Origin: Pyramidobacter piscolens
GTDB lineage: Bacteria; Synergistota; Synergistia; Synergistales; Dethiosulfovibrionaceae
DNA: 64,000 nt
Direction: 5' to 3'
Assembly: GCA_004558205.1 (NCBI GenBank)
Contig: SFDM01000003.1
Coordinates: 1 to 64,000, forward strand
A program made the position numbers and the translations under genes. Of the stretch, positions 7,484-15,476 are shown one piece after another. Positions within the stretch are counted from its first letter, which is position 1, and each line of letters begins with the position of its first letter. The notes under the pieces are model-generated. The model had not been told where the DNA came from, searched no databases, and worked only from the letters and a program-made list of their open reading frames with translations.

Positions 7484-8782
7484 TTATTCCGCGGCGACGA
7501 GCCGCGCGTAGGCGCCGTTCAGGCCCATCAGCGTCTCGTGGCTGCCGCGCTCGACAATCCGACCGTTCTCCAGCACCAGAATCAGATCGCAGTCCCGCAC
7601 GGTGGACAGGCGATGGGCGATCAGCACCGTTGTCACGCCGCGATCCAAAACGCGCTTCATCACCTGCGTCTCCGTCGGCCCGTCCAGGGCGCTGGTGGCC
7701 TCGTCCAGGATCAGCACCGTGGGGTCGCTGGCCAGCACCCGGGCGATCTCCACGCGCTGCCTCTGCCCGCCCGACAGGTTCGCGCCGTTCTCCGCCAGCC
7801 GCTGCTCATAGCCGCCGGGCCGTCCGGTGATGTCCTGGTGGATGGCCGCGTCGCGGGCGGCCAGGATCATCTCGAAATCCTCGATGGATTTGTCCCAGAG
7901 CTTGATGTTGTCGGCGATGGTGTCGTCAAAGAGCGTGATATCCTGGTTCACCACGGCAACGCTTTGATGAAAACGATCGGACGGAATCTCCTGCATGGGC
8001 ATATGGTCGTAAAGTATGCGTCCTGACCAGGGCTGATAGAGCCCGCCGAGCAGCATGGCCAGGGTGGACTTTCCGCTGCCCGAGCCTCCCACCAGCGCTA
8101 CCCGCTGCCCCGGCTCGACGGAGAAGGAAATGTCCTGAAGCAGCGGCGGCTTTGTCGTGGAAAAGCCGAAGGTGACGTCTCTGAGCTCGATGGCGCCGAG
8201 CAGCTTTCCCTGGCTCTCCGGCGCGTCCTCAGCGCTCAGGGACTGGTCGGTGGGGTATCGCATCACGTCCTCGACCCGTTCCATGTGGACCCGCATTTCC
8301 TGGACGCTCTGGGTCGCCGCGATCCACTCGCCGATGGGCTCCATAAAGCCGGCCGCCAGCGATTCCAGGGCCAGTAGAAGGCCTACCGTGCAGAGGCTGT
8401 CGTAGCGGCGCTCGAACTCTGTCTTGGACACCTTGATCCGGCCGCAGGCGGGATCGTTGAGCAGTACGCTGTCTTTTTCGAAGCCGCAGAGCACCATAAA
8501 GTGCTTTTTTCCCCAGTAGACGATGCATGGGCCCACGTCCTTTTCGTACAGATCCTGGACCGTGTACCGGTAGCCCGCCGCGTTGAGGCCGTAGCGTCTG
8601 GCGGCGAGAACAATGTTTCGGGCGACGACCCCGTCCCGGGTCACGTCCGTCGCCTCCCGCACCTGCTCGACGGGCACCCATTTCCCGTAATAGGCGAGGA
8701 TCATGGCCAGGCAGACGGAGCCGCATTCCACAGCCTCCATCTGCACCATGACCGGCACCCTGTGTACAATCGGTCCTTTCAT
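7484..8782 (-). CDS. C39 leader peptidase fused directly to an ABC ATPase; membrane domain deleted in frame
   Basis: A 432-residue protein. Residues 1-130 are a C39 peptidase with all catalytic residues (Gln14, Cys20 in VECGSVC, His94 in KKHFMVL, Asp110 in LNDPACG). About 131-165 is only the last piece of an ABC membrane domain (TVGLLLALESLAAGFMEPIG). About 205-432 is a complete ATPase (GGSGSGKST, LSGGQRQR, LILDEATSALD). Family members have around 700 residues with six membrane helices between these parts, so some 280 residues are missing without breaking the frame (join near 8390). Start ATG 8782 has GGGAGG upstream. It is cotranscribed with the frameshifted exporter, 10 bases apart. It is either decay or a soluble peptidase-ATPase; I favour decay. 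Confidence 0.8.
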   Translation of the reverse strand: MKGPIVHRVPVMVQMEAVECGSVCLAMILAYYGKWVPVEQVREATDVTRDGVVARNIVLAARRYGLNAAGYRYTVQDLYEKDVGPCIVYWGKKHFMVLCGFEKDSVLLNDPACGRIKVSKTEFERRYDSLCTVGLLLALESLAAGFMEPIGEWIAATQSVQEMRVHMERVEDVMRYPTDQSLSAEDAPESQGKLLGAIELRDVTFGFSTTKPPLLQDISFSVEPGQRVALVGGSGSGKSTLAMLLGGLYQPWSGRILYDHMPMQEIPSDRFHQSVAVVNQDITLFDDTIADNIKLWDKSIEDFEMILAARDAAIHQDITGRPGGYEQRLAENGANLSGGQRQRVEIARVLASDPTVLILDEATSALDGPTETQVMKRVLDRGVTTVLIAHRLSTVRDCDLILVLENGRIVERGSHETLMGLNGAYARLVAAE

Positions 8783-8930
8783 CGCAGACTCCTCCCGCGC
8801 GCCTTTCACGACGCGCCCTGACGATTCCCGGAGTTACTCCCCATTCTTCGCGTAAGCAGAAGCGAAGTTCAAGCTCGTGAAAGCCCGGGCGGTAGAATAA
8901 AAAAACGGCGAGGGCGCTCCAATTAGGGTA

Positions 8931-8957
8931 AATAGTGTTGACAAAACAACTATTCCC
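8931..8957. repeat. Imperfect palindrome before a short ORF
   Basis: AATAGTGTT and its near-complement AACAACTATT flank GACAA, giving a 9-bp arm with one bulge. A TTGACA hexamer lies inside it (8938-8943). It may be an operator or part of a mobile-element end. It sits 17 bases before the start codon of the 28-residue ORF. Confidence 0.35.
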
Positions 8958-8973
8958 AAGGGAGGCCCACGCC

Positions 8974-9060
8974 GTGAACAGCATACGCTCATTTGAAAAT
9001 AGCCTTCCAGCTATGAAGACTACAATGTTTTTTCAGCAATTTCGAGATAAAAAATTCTGA
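8974..9060 (+). pseudogene. 28-residue ORF with strong ribosome site; possible transposase remnant
   Basis: GTG 8974 is preceded by GGGAGG at 8-nt spacing, and the frame reads MNSIRSFENSLPAMKTTMFF before ending at 9060. The start resembles the first residues of some DDE transposases, but I cannot confirm this without a search. It lies at the outer edge of the RiPP export locus, where an insertion sequence could have cut away upstream genes such as the usual HlyD-like partner. It could also be a genuine small protein. Confidence 0.3.
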
Positions 9061-9091
9061 AAGCCGAAAATGCGTACAAAGAGAAAAGCTC

Positions 9092-9235
9092 CTATGTATT
9101 TTTGTATTGTATCTTTTTGACCGAAATAAACCCCCCGTACACGGTCAGCCGGCCTCCCTCGCCGAAGGCGTTCCGATAAAAAAGCGCGGACTCCTGGATG
9201 GCTGTGATGCCTTTTGGCAGCGAAACGGCCTGATT
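9092..9235 (-). pseudogene. Possible end fragment of a BspA-like leucine-rich repeat protein
   Basis: The - frame contains VSLPKGITAIQESALFYRN followed by AFGEGGRLTVYGGF. This resembles one LRR_5 (BspA) repeat, typically of the form LP.sVt.Ig..AFy. No start codon or ribosome site can be assigned, and the more upstream part of the frame (to 9403) looks non-coding. The rest of 9061-9480 holds nothing I recognise. Confidence 0.25.
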
Positions 9236-9485
9236 GAAGGCCGGGGCCGGCGCGGGGGCATCCGGTCGCTCAGTCATACTCGGCCTTCGGCCTGCCCATA
9301 CTCGCTTGGCGGGTACCCTCCGGACCGCCCTTCCGTGGATATTCAGCATTTCATCTGCGAAATGACATGAGTCCGCCATGGCGAGCGGCGCTTGAAGATT
9401 CATGACGGTTGTATATAGTTTGATGGTTTTACTCTCTTTTTATTTTCATTTTTGATCGCTTGGATAAAAGCACGCATAAAAACGT

Positions 9486-9643
9486 ATTACCATGGTAATT
9501 TTCATAGGTTTATCGCAAAATCAATGGCGAGTTTTTTGGTTGGATAATCTGTATACAGTATATTAGCTCCCAATTTCACAAATCGGCCGTTTAGGAACTT
9601 TACGAGTATTTGTGATTATGTTATCATAGTCGACATATATGTC
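9486..9643. promoter_or_regulatory. Cluster of palindromes upstream of the hydrogenase operon
   Basis: Four dyads lie within 160 bases: ATTACCATGGTAAT (9486-9499, perfect), CTGTATACAG (9549-9558, perfect), TGTGAT-N6-ATCATA (9611-9628, one mismatch per arm, Crp/Fnr-like layout) and GACATATATGTC (9632-9643, perfect). The stretch is AT-rich and has no gene. They are good candidates for regulator sites controlling hndABCD about 100-280 bases upstream of its promoter. The regulators are unknown. Confidence 0.45.
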
Positions 9644-9738
9644 AGGCAAAGAGAATAATTTTCCTCTTTTTACCTCATATGAAAGAAATTTCGGCAGCGT
9701 TTCAGTGATCTTTGCTTTTGTACTTTACAAAAATTTTC

Positions 9739-9767
9739 TTGAGAAAAGGACGATCATGCCGTAAAAT
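9739..9767 (+). promoter_or_regulatory. Sigma-70-type promoter of hndABCD
   Basis: TTGAGA (9739-9744), 17-bp spacer, TAAAAT (9762-9767). It lies 75 bases before the hndA start codon, giving a leader of about 68 nt. Confidence 0.6.
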
Positions 9768-9778
9768 CAAGTTACACT

Positions 9779-9799
9779 TCCGGGACGGATTTGCCCGGA
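9779..9799 (+). promoter_or_regulatory. Leader hairpin of hndABCD
   Basis: TCCGGG and CCCGGA form a 6-bp stem with a 9-nt loop just after the predicted transcription start. GCTGCTTTTTG follows, so it resembles a weak attenuator. It could also simply stabilise the 5' end. Confidence 0.4.
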
Positions 9800-9841
9800 G
9801 CTGCTTTTTGAAATAGCGATTCAACATAAGGAGGGTGCTTT

Positions 9842-10321
9842 ATGGTGGAGAAGTCTTCTGAGAAAGCATGGGGGCAACTCAAAGAGCTTCTGGACAGCTG
9901 GAAGGGCAAGAAGGGCAGCTTGATTCCGGTGCTTCAGCAGACCCAGGAAATTTTTGGTTATCTGCCGCAGGACGTGCTGCTTCATATCAGCGAAGAACTG
10001 GATATTGCGATCAGTCAGATCTATGGGGTGGTCACCTTCTACGCGCAGTTCCATCTCGAACCACGCGGCGAGAATATCGTCAGATCGTGCCAGGGAACCG
10101 CCTGTCACGTTCGCGGCGCCAGCAACGTCCTTGACGCGATCAAGAAGAAGCTGGGGCTGAAAGAGGGCCAGGCGACGACCGACGACCTCAGGTTCACCCT
10201 CGAGACGGTGGCCTGCATCGGCGCCTGCGGCCTCGCGCCCTGCATGATGGTAAACCACGACACCTATGGCAGACTGACACCTGCGCTTGTTTCCGAGATC
10301 CTGGACAAGTACAAGGACTAG
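9842..10321 (+). CDS. hndA: [FeFe] hydrogenase subunit, NuoE-like (HndA/HydC)
   Basis: A 159-residue [2Fe-2S] thioredoxin-fold subunit homologous to NuoE. It passes electrons between the NAD(P)-binding flavoprotein and the rest of a soluble multimeric hydrogenase. The helical N-terminal part carries GSLIPVLQQTQEIFGYLP. Cluster cysteines sit in VRSCQGTACHV (about residues 83-88) and CIGACGLAPC (about 124-133). Start ATG 9842 has AAGGAGGGT upstream. It is the first gene of hndABCD, with 32 bases to the next gene. Confidence 0.92.
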   Translation: MVEKSSEKAWGQLKELLDSWKGKKGSLIPVLQQTQEIFGYLPQDVLLHISEELDIAISQIYGVVTFYAQFHLEPRGENIVRSCQGTACHVRGASNVLDAIKKKLGLKEGQATTDDLRFTLETVACIGACGLAPCMMVNHDTYGRLTPALVSEILDKYKD

Positions 10322-10353
10322 TCCTTTATTCAGGAGAAAGAGAGGTCTCTTCC

Positions 10354-10731
10354 ATGGTTATAAAGAACCTGGCTGATCTTCGCAAGATCAAGGACGCGAC
10401 GCTTCAGAAAAATGAAGTTCGCAGCAAGAGCGGCAAACAGATCATTATTGGAATGGGCACCTGCGGTATCGCGGCAGGCGCGCGAGAGGTTATGAAGGCG
10501 GTCCTGGAAGAACTCGATAAAAGACACCTTCATGACGTATCGGTCCTTCAGACTGGCTGCATCGGCATGTGCCAGAAAGAACCGCTGGTCGACGTGGTGC
10601 TTCCCGGCCAGGACAGAGTGACTTACGGGCCGGTTACTACAAGAGACGTTCCGCGCATCGTCGCTGATCATGTGGTCAATGGCGTGATTGTGGAAGATCT
10701 TGTCGTCGCGAAAATTCCTAACAAGGAATAA
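10354..10731 (+). CDS. hndB: [FeFe] hydrogenase subunit HndB, [2Fe-2S] ferredoxin-like
   Basis: A 125-residue thioredoxin-like [2Fe-2S] protein (MGTCGIAAG at about residues 36-40 and TGCIGMCQKEPLVDV at about 69-73). It matches the small HndB subunit found only in four-subunit NADP-reducing or bifurcating hydrogenases. In the three-subunit Thermotoga type this domain is fused or absent. It sits between hndA and hndC in the standard order. The ribosome site GGAGAAAGAGAG precedes ATG 10354 at a longer distance than usual. Confidence 0.88.
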   Translation: MVIKNLADLRKIKDATLQKNEVRSKSGKQIIIGMGTCGIAAGAREVMKAVLEELDKRHLHDVSVLQTGCIGMCQKEPLVDVVLPGQDRVTYGPVTTRDVPRIVADHVVNGVIVEDLVVAKIPNKE

Positions 10732-10752
10732 TCGTCTGAAGGAGGAATATAA

Positions 10753-12543
10753 ATGGCGCTCGTCAGAGCTCATGTTCTCATTTGTACCGGAACCGGATGC
10801 ACCTCGTCCGGCTCGCAGCAAGTCATTGAAAAGTTTGGCGAAGAACTGGCCGCAAAGGGCCTCGCCGACGAAGTGCGCGTAGTGCCGACGGGATGCCACG
10901 GCTTCTGCGAATGCGGACCTCTGGTCATTATCTATCCCGAGGGCACGTTCTATACCCGCGTCCAGCCCGGCGACGTCGCCGAAATCGTCGAAGTCCACCT
11001 GCTCAAGGGCCGCACCGTTGAGCGCCTTCTGTACAAGGAGCCCATTACGGCCGCGGAAGTTCCCAACTACGACGAGATCGGTTTCTACAAGAAACAGCAT
11101 CGTTTTGTGCTCCATAACTGCGGGCACATCAACCCCGATTCGATTGACGAATATATCGGCACCGGCGGCTACGAAGCCCTCGGCAAGGTGCTCACCACGA
11201 TGACCCCCGAACAGGTTATCGAGGAGATGAAGAAGAGCGGCCTGCGCGGCAGAGGCGGCGCGGGGTTCCCCACGGGCATGAAGTGGCAGTTCTGCCATAA
11301 CTCTCCCGGCCCCAAGAAGTACATCATCTGCAACGCCGACGAGGGCGACCCCGGCGCGTTCATGGACCGTTCTCTGCTTGAAGGCGACCCCCATGCGATC
11401 CTCGAGGGCATGGCGATCGGCGCCTACGCTATTGGATCCGACGAAGGCTATATCTACTGCCGCGCCGAGTATCCGCTGGCCATCAAGAGACTGAAAACGG
11501 CCATCGCCGCCGCCAAGGAAGCGGGGCTTCTCGGCGAGGATATCCTCGGCACGGGCTTCAATTTCGACGTCCACATCAAGGAAGGCGCGGGCGCTTTCGT
11601 CTGCGGCGAAGAGACGGCCCTGATGGCCTCCATCGAAGGGCGCAGAGGCATGCCTCACCCCCGTCCTCCTTTCCCCGCCGTCTCCGGACTCTGGGGCAAG
11701 CCTTCCAACATCAACAACGTGGAGACCTTCGGCAACGTGCCCCTGATCTTCCGCGAGGGCGCCGAAAACTACGCCAAGTTCGGCACCGAGAAGTCCAAGG
11801 GCACCAAGGTGTTCGCCCTGACGGGCAAGATCAACAACACGGGGCTTGCTGAAGTTCCCATGGGCATTTCGATGCGCGAGATCATCTTCGACATCGGCGG
11901 CGGCATCATCGGCGGCAAAAAGTTCAAAGCCGTCCAGATCGGCGGGCCTTCAGGCGGCTGTATGCCTGAGAGGTTGCTCGACACCCCTGTGGACTACGAC
12001 TCGCTGATCGCCGCGGGCGCCATGATGGGATCGGGCGGTTTGGTGGTCATGGACGAAGACACCTGCATGGTGGACGTGGCCAAGTTCTTCCTGAAATTCA
12101 CCCAATCTGAATCCTGCGGAAAGTGCACGCCCTGCCGCGAAGGGACCAAGCGCATGCTTGAGCTTCTGGTGGCCATCACCGAAGGCAAAGGCAAGGATGG
12201 CGACATCGAGCGGCTGGAAAACCTCGCCAAGTCCATCAAGGCCGGCGCGCTGTGTGCCCTGGGGCAGACGGCGCCCAATCCGGTTCTCTCCACGATTCGT
12301 TACTTCCGCGACGAATACGAGGCCCATATCCGCGACAAGAAGTGTCCCGCCGGCGTCTGCAAGGCGCTGATCGGCTACAAGATCACCGATGCCTGCAAGG
12401 GCTGCGGCCTGTGCCAGAAGAACTGTCCCGCCGAAGCCATCTTTGGACAGGGCAGAGAGATGCGCGCCATCGATCCCTCCAAGTGCATCAAGTGCGGCCA
12501 GTGCATCAGCAAGTGCCCCTTCAAGGCCATTGTTCGCGGCTAA
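10753..12543 (+). CDS. hndC: [FeFe] hydrogenase flavoprotein subunit, NuoF-like (HndC/HydB)
   Basis: A 596-residue NAD(P)/FMN subunit. The N-terminal thioredoxin-like [2Fe-2S] domain is about 1-120 (CTGTGCTSSGS, PTGCHGFCECGP). The NuoF core is about 140-480, with the glycine-rich NAD/FMN site (GLRGRGGAGFPTG), the GDPGAFMDRS motif and an SLBB region. A [4Fe-4S] site follows (ESCGKCTPCREG). The C-terminal 2x[4Fe-4S] ferredoxin domain is about 540-596 (CKGCGLCQKNCP, CIKCGQCISKCP). These let it split or merge electrons between NAD(P)H, ferredoxin and the H-cluster subunit. ATG 10753 has GGAGGAATATAA upstream. Confidence 0.94.
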   Translation: MALVRAHVLICTGTGCTSSGSQQVIEKFGEELAAKGLADEVRVVPTGCHGFCECGPLVIIYPEGTFYTRVQPGDVAEIVEVHLLKGRTVERLLYKEPITAAEVPNYDEIGFYKKQHRFVLHNCGHINPDSIDEYIGTGGYEALGKVLTTMTPEQVIEEMKKSGLRGRGGAGFPTGMKWQFCHNSPGPKKYIICNADEGDPGAFMDRSLLEGDPHAILEGMAIGAYAIGSDEGYIYCRAEYPLAIKRLKTAIAAAKEAGLLGEDILGTGFNFDVHIKEGAGAFVCGEETALMASIEGRRGMPHPRPPFPAVSGLWGKPSNINNVETFGNVPLIFREGAENYAKFGTEKSKGTKVFALTGKINNTGLAEVPMGISMREIIFDIGGGIIGGKKFKAVQIGGPSGGCMPERLLDTPVDYDSLIAAGAMMGSGGLVVMDEDTCMVDVAKFFLKFTQSESCGKCTPCREGTKRMLELLVAITEGKGKDGDIERLENLAKSIKAGALCALGQTAPNPVLSTIRYFRDEYEAHIRDKKCPAGVCKALIGYKITDACKGCGLCQKNCPAEAIFGQGREMRAIDPSKCIKCGQCISKCPFKAIVRG

Positions 12544-12568
12544 TTTAGAGAGGAAAGGAAGACAATAG

Positions 12569-14314
12569 ATGGAACTTGTTAAGGTTACCATTGACGGCAT
12601 CCAAGTGGAAGTGCCGAAGAATTATACTGTCATCGAAGCAGCCGCCCTTGCTGGAATCCGCATTCCTCAGCTGTGTTATCATCCTGAACTGAGCAAGGAA
12701 GGCGCCTGCCGCGTGTGCCTCGTGGAGGTCGAAAAGGCCCGCGGTCCTGTCGCGTCCTGCGTATACCCCGTCAACGACGGCATGGTCGTACATACAAACA
12801 CGCCTCTGATTCGTCAGACACGAAAGACCATCGTCGAACTGATGCTGGCCAACCATCCGCAGGACTGCCTCAGCTGCCAGAAAAACCAGAACTGCGAACT
12901 TCAGTCCATCGCAGCCGACCTTGGCATTCGCGAAGTGCCCTTCCAGGGCGACAAGCGCCATGCCGAGAAGGACGAAAGCAACCCCAGCCTTGTGCGCGAT
13001 CCCAACAAGTGCATCCTGTGCGGACGCTGCATCCGCGCCTGTCACGAGCGCCAGGGCCTTGACGTGTACGGATATATCAACCGCGGATTCAAGACTATCG
13101 TCGGCCCCGCCTTCGGCCTCGGCCTCGGCGACGTGCCCTGCACGCTCTGCGGCCAGTGCGCCGCCGTCTGTCCTACGGGCGCCATCATGGAGAAGGACGA
13201 CACCGAAAAGGTCTTCGCCGCCCTCGCTGATCCCGAGAAGTACACCATCGTCCAGACCGCGCCCTCGGTGCGCGTCGCCCTGGGCGAGGCTCTTGGCCTC
13301 CCCGCCGGCCAGGTGGTCACCGGAAAGATGGTCGCCGCGCTTCGCCGCCTTGGATTCGACAAGGTCTTCGACACCGATTTCTCGGCCGACCTGACGATCA
13401 TGGAGGAAGGGCACGAATTCCTGCACCGCGTGCTGAACGGCGGCGTGCTGCCCATGATCACTTCCTGCTCGCCGGGCTGGATCAACTACATCGAGCTCAA
13501 GTATCCCGATCTGCTTGACCATCTTTCGACGGCCAAGTCGCCCCAGGGAATGTTCGGCGCCCTCGCCAAAACCTATTGGCCCGAGACGCAGGGGATTCCC
13601 GTGGAGAAGATCTACAGCGTTTCCATCATGCCCTGCACCGCCAAGAAGTCGGAATGCGTCCGTCCCCAGCTTCAGAGCAACCCCGGCATCCCCGATGTGG
13701 ACACGGTGCTGACGACCCGCGAGCTGGCCCGCATGATCAAGAACGCCGGCATCGACTTTGCCCGCCTTCCCGAAGAAGAGTTCGACAGCCCTCTGGGCGA
13801 GTCCACCGGCGCCGCCGTCATCTTCGGCGCGACCGGCGGCGTTATGGAAGCCGCGCTTCGCACGGTCTACGCCGTTTTGAACGACGGCAAGGACATTCCC
13901 GGCGTCGTTTTCATGCCCGTCCGCGGCATGGACGGCATCAAGGAAGCTTCCGTCGACGTGCCCATCAACGGCAAGACCGTCACGGTCAAGCTCGCTGTGG
14001 CCCACACGCTGAAAAACGCCAAGACCCTTATGGACAAGATCCGCGCCGGCGAAGCCGATTATCACTTCATCGAAGTTATGGCCTGTCCCGGCGGCTGCAT
14101 CGGCGGCGGCGGTCAGCCCCAGCCTGTCAACGCGGAGATCCGTAAGCTCAGAACCGAAGCTCTGTACAGCGTCGACGAGGCCAAGACGATTCGCCAGTCC
14201 CACAAGAACCCCGACATCATCGCCCTCTACGACAAGTGGCTGGGCAAGCCTCTCGGAGAAAAGTCCCATCACCTGCTGCATACCCACTATGCGGCGCAGG
14301 TCAAAAAGATCTAA
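12569..14314 (+). CDS. hndD: [FeFe] hydrogenase catalytic subunit (HndD/HydA)
   Basis: A 581-residue enzyme that makes or consumes H2 at an H-cluster. Domains: plant-type [2Fe-2S] about 1-80 (CYHPELSKEGACRVC); His-ligated [4Fe-4S] (HPQDCLSCQKNQNC) about 97-110; two [4Fe-4S] clusters about 150-205 (CILCGRCIRAC, CTLCGQCAAVCP); H domain 225-560. H-cluster motifs are all present: L1 TSCSPGW about 297, L2 MPCTAKK about 352, L3 MACPGGCIGGGGQP about 503. L1 has Ser where many hydrogenases have the second Cys used in proton transfer. No hydE/F/G maturase is in the window. It is the last gene of the operon, followed by a terminator. Confidence 0.95.
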   Translation: MELVKVTIDGIQVEVPKNYTVIEAAALAGIRIPQLCYHPELSKEGACRVCLVEVEKARGPVASCVYPVNDGMVVHTNTPLIRQTRKTIVELMLANHPQDCLSCQKNQNCELQSIAADLGIREVPFQGDKRHAEKDESNPSLVRDPNKCILCGRCIRACHERQGLDVYGYINRGFKTIVGPAFGLGLGDVPCTLCGQCAAVCPTGAIMEKDDTEKVFAALADPEKYTIVQTAPSVRVALGEALGLPAGQVVTGKMVAALRRLGFDKVFDTDFSADLTIMEEGHEFLHRVLNGGVLPMITSCSPGWINYIELKYPDLLDHLSTAKSPQGMFGALAKTYWPETQGIPVEKIYSVSIMPCTAKKSECVRPQLQSNPGIPDVDTVLTTRELARMIKNAGIDFARLPEEEFDSPLGESTGAAVIFGATGGVMEAALRTVYAVLNDGKDIPGVVFMPVRGMDGIKEASVDVPINGKTVTVKLAVAHTLKNAKTLMDKIRAGEADYHFIEVMACPGGCIGGGGQPQPVNAEIRKLRTEALYSVDEAKTIRQSHKNPDIIALYDKWLGKPLGEKSHHLLHTHYAAQVKKI

Positions 14315-14333
14315 AACTCATCCACGCAAGCAG

Positions 14334-14370
14334 AAAAGCCACGGGCAGGTCAAAATGTCCGTGGCTTTTT
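14334..14370 (+). terminator. Terminator of hndABCD
   Basis: AAAAGCCACGG pairs with CCGTGGCTTTTT around a 14-nt loop, with a T run included. It begins 19 bases after the hndD stop. Confidence 0.9.
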
Positions 14371-14455
14371 CTATGGCGCAAAGGGGATCTTTTGCCGCAG
14401 CCGCTCATAAATTGGCATGATGTAGTAAAATAGACAGGTTAAGGAGTGGATGATG

Positions 14456-14818
14456 ATGCATGAGTTGTCTCTGATCAGTTCGGTGATCGATTCCCTGGAA
14501 AATCTGTCGAGGCAGGAGCGCTGGGGGCCCCTGGAGCGCGTGACGCTGCGCGTCGGCGCGATGCGTCAGGTGGTGCCGCAGATCATGGAATTCGCCTTTA
14601 AGACCGCCTCGAAAGGAACTCTTCTCGAAGGCGCGGCGCTCCGGATCGAGACCGTCCCCATCGTCATTCGCTGCCGCCGCTGCGGGCGCCGCTGGGGAGA
14701 GGAGCGCATGGGGTTTATCTGCCCTGCCTGCGGAGCCGGCGACGCTGAAATGGAAACGGGAATGGAACTTGACATTGACTCAGTTGAGGTGAATGAAGAT
14801 GACGCGAAGAAAGATTGA
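14456..14818 (+). CDS. hypA: Nickel-delivery protein HypA
   Basis: A 120-residue zinc and nickel metallochaperone that hands Ni to [NiFe] hydrogenase (or urease) together with HypB. Three consecutive ATGs (14450, 14453, 14456) follow AAGGAG. I chose 14456 because it gives MHELSL, and His2 is the nickel ligand in this family; spacing there is 9 nt. The structural zinc site is visible (CRRCG and CPACG, about residues 65-90). It overlaps hypB by 26 bases. The neighbouring hydrogenase is [FeFe] and needs no nickel, so its client must be elsewhere. Confidence 0.93.
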   Translation: MHELSLISSVIDSLENLSRQERWGPLERVTLRVGAMRQVVPQIMEFAFKTASKGTLLEGAALRIETVPIVIRCRRCGRRWGEERMGFICPACGAGDAEMETGMELDIDSVEVNEDDAKKD

Positions 14819-15476
14819 CGTTCAGCAGGCCGTCATGGCCGCTGATCTTGGTTATGCTCGGAAAATTCGCGACCGCATGGCGGAGCAGGGCATATTGATG
14901 GTGAACATGATCGGTTCTCCCGGAGCCGGCAAGACGGCTTTGCTTGAAAGGACCCTGACGGGGATTGATCTCAAATGCGCCGTCATTGAAGGCGATATCG
15001 CCACCGATCGGGACGCCGCCCGCATTAAGGCGACGGGCGTTCCCTGCGTGCAGATCAACACCAATGGCGGCTGCCACCTGGAGGCGAACTGGATTGACAG
15101 CACTTTGGACGAACTGCCTCTGGAGGGGCTAGACGTCCTTTTTATCGAGAACGTGGGCAACTTGGTCTGCCCGGCCGAGTTTGACCTCGGCGAGGACTAC
15201 AAGGTCGCCATTTCAAGCGTCCCTGAGGGAGCGGACAAACCGCTGAAATATCCCCTGCTGTTCTCCGAGGCGGCCGCGACCGTGCTGACGAAGATCGATC
15301 TCATCCCCTACGTGGATTTCGACGAGATCCTGTATTGGGACGACGTGACGCGGCTAAACCCCCGGGGACGGCGCCTGCGCGTGTCTTCCGTGAGCGGCGA
15401 GGGGCTGGAGTTTTGGCTCAAGCTGCTCTACGAGTGGAGCGCCAAGAAACGCGGGAAAAACAATGCCGGGGCATGA
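14793..15476 (+). CDS. hypB: Nickel-incorporation GTPase HypB
   Basis: A 227-residue G3E-family GTPase that drives Ni insertion with HypA. Visible: Walker A GSPGAGKT (about 42-49), the metal-binding CVQINTNGGCHLEA segment (about 90-103), IENVGNLVCP (about 119-128), and LTKIDLIPY for guanine recognition. The His-rich nickel-storage N terminus of some HypBs is absent. GAGGTG just upstream supports ATG 14793. It overlaps both hypA and pcrA, so translation is coupled through the operon. Confidence 0.94.
   Translation: MKMTRRKIDVQQAVMAADLGYARKIRDRMAEQGILMVNMIGSPGAGKTALLERTLTGIDLKCAVIEGDIATDRDAARIKATGVPCVQINTNGGCHLEANWIDSTLDELPLEGLDVLFIENVGNLVCPAEFDLGEDYKVAISSVPEGADKPLKYPLLFSEAAATVLTKIDLIPYVDFDEILYWDDVTRLNPRGRRLRVSSVSGEGLEFWLKLLYEWSAKKRGKNNAGA

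Noticed and set aside
8229..8984. 251-codon - strand frame overlapping the C39 gene
   Set aside because: Out-of-frame reading of the peptidase gene; no ribosome site or family signature.
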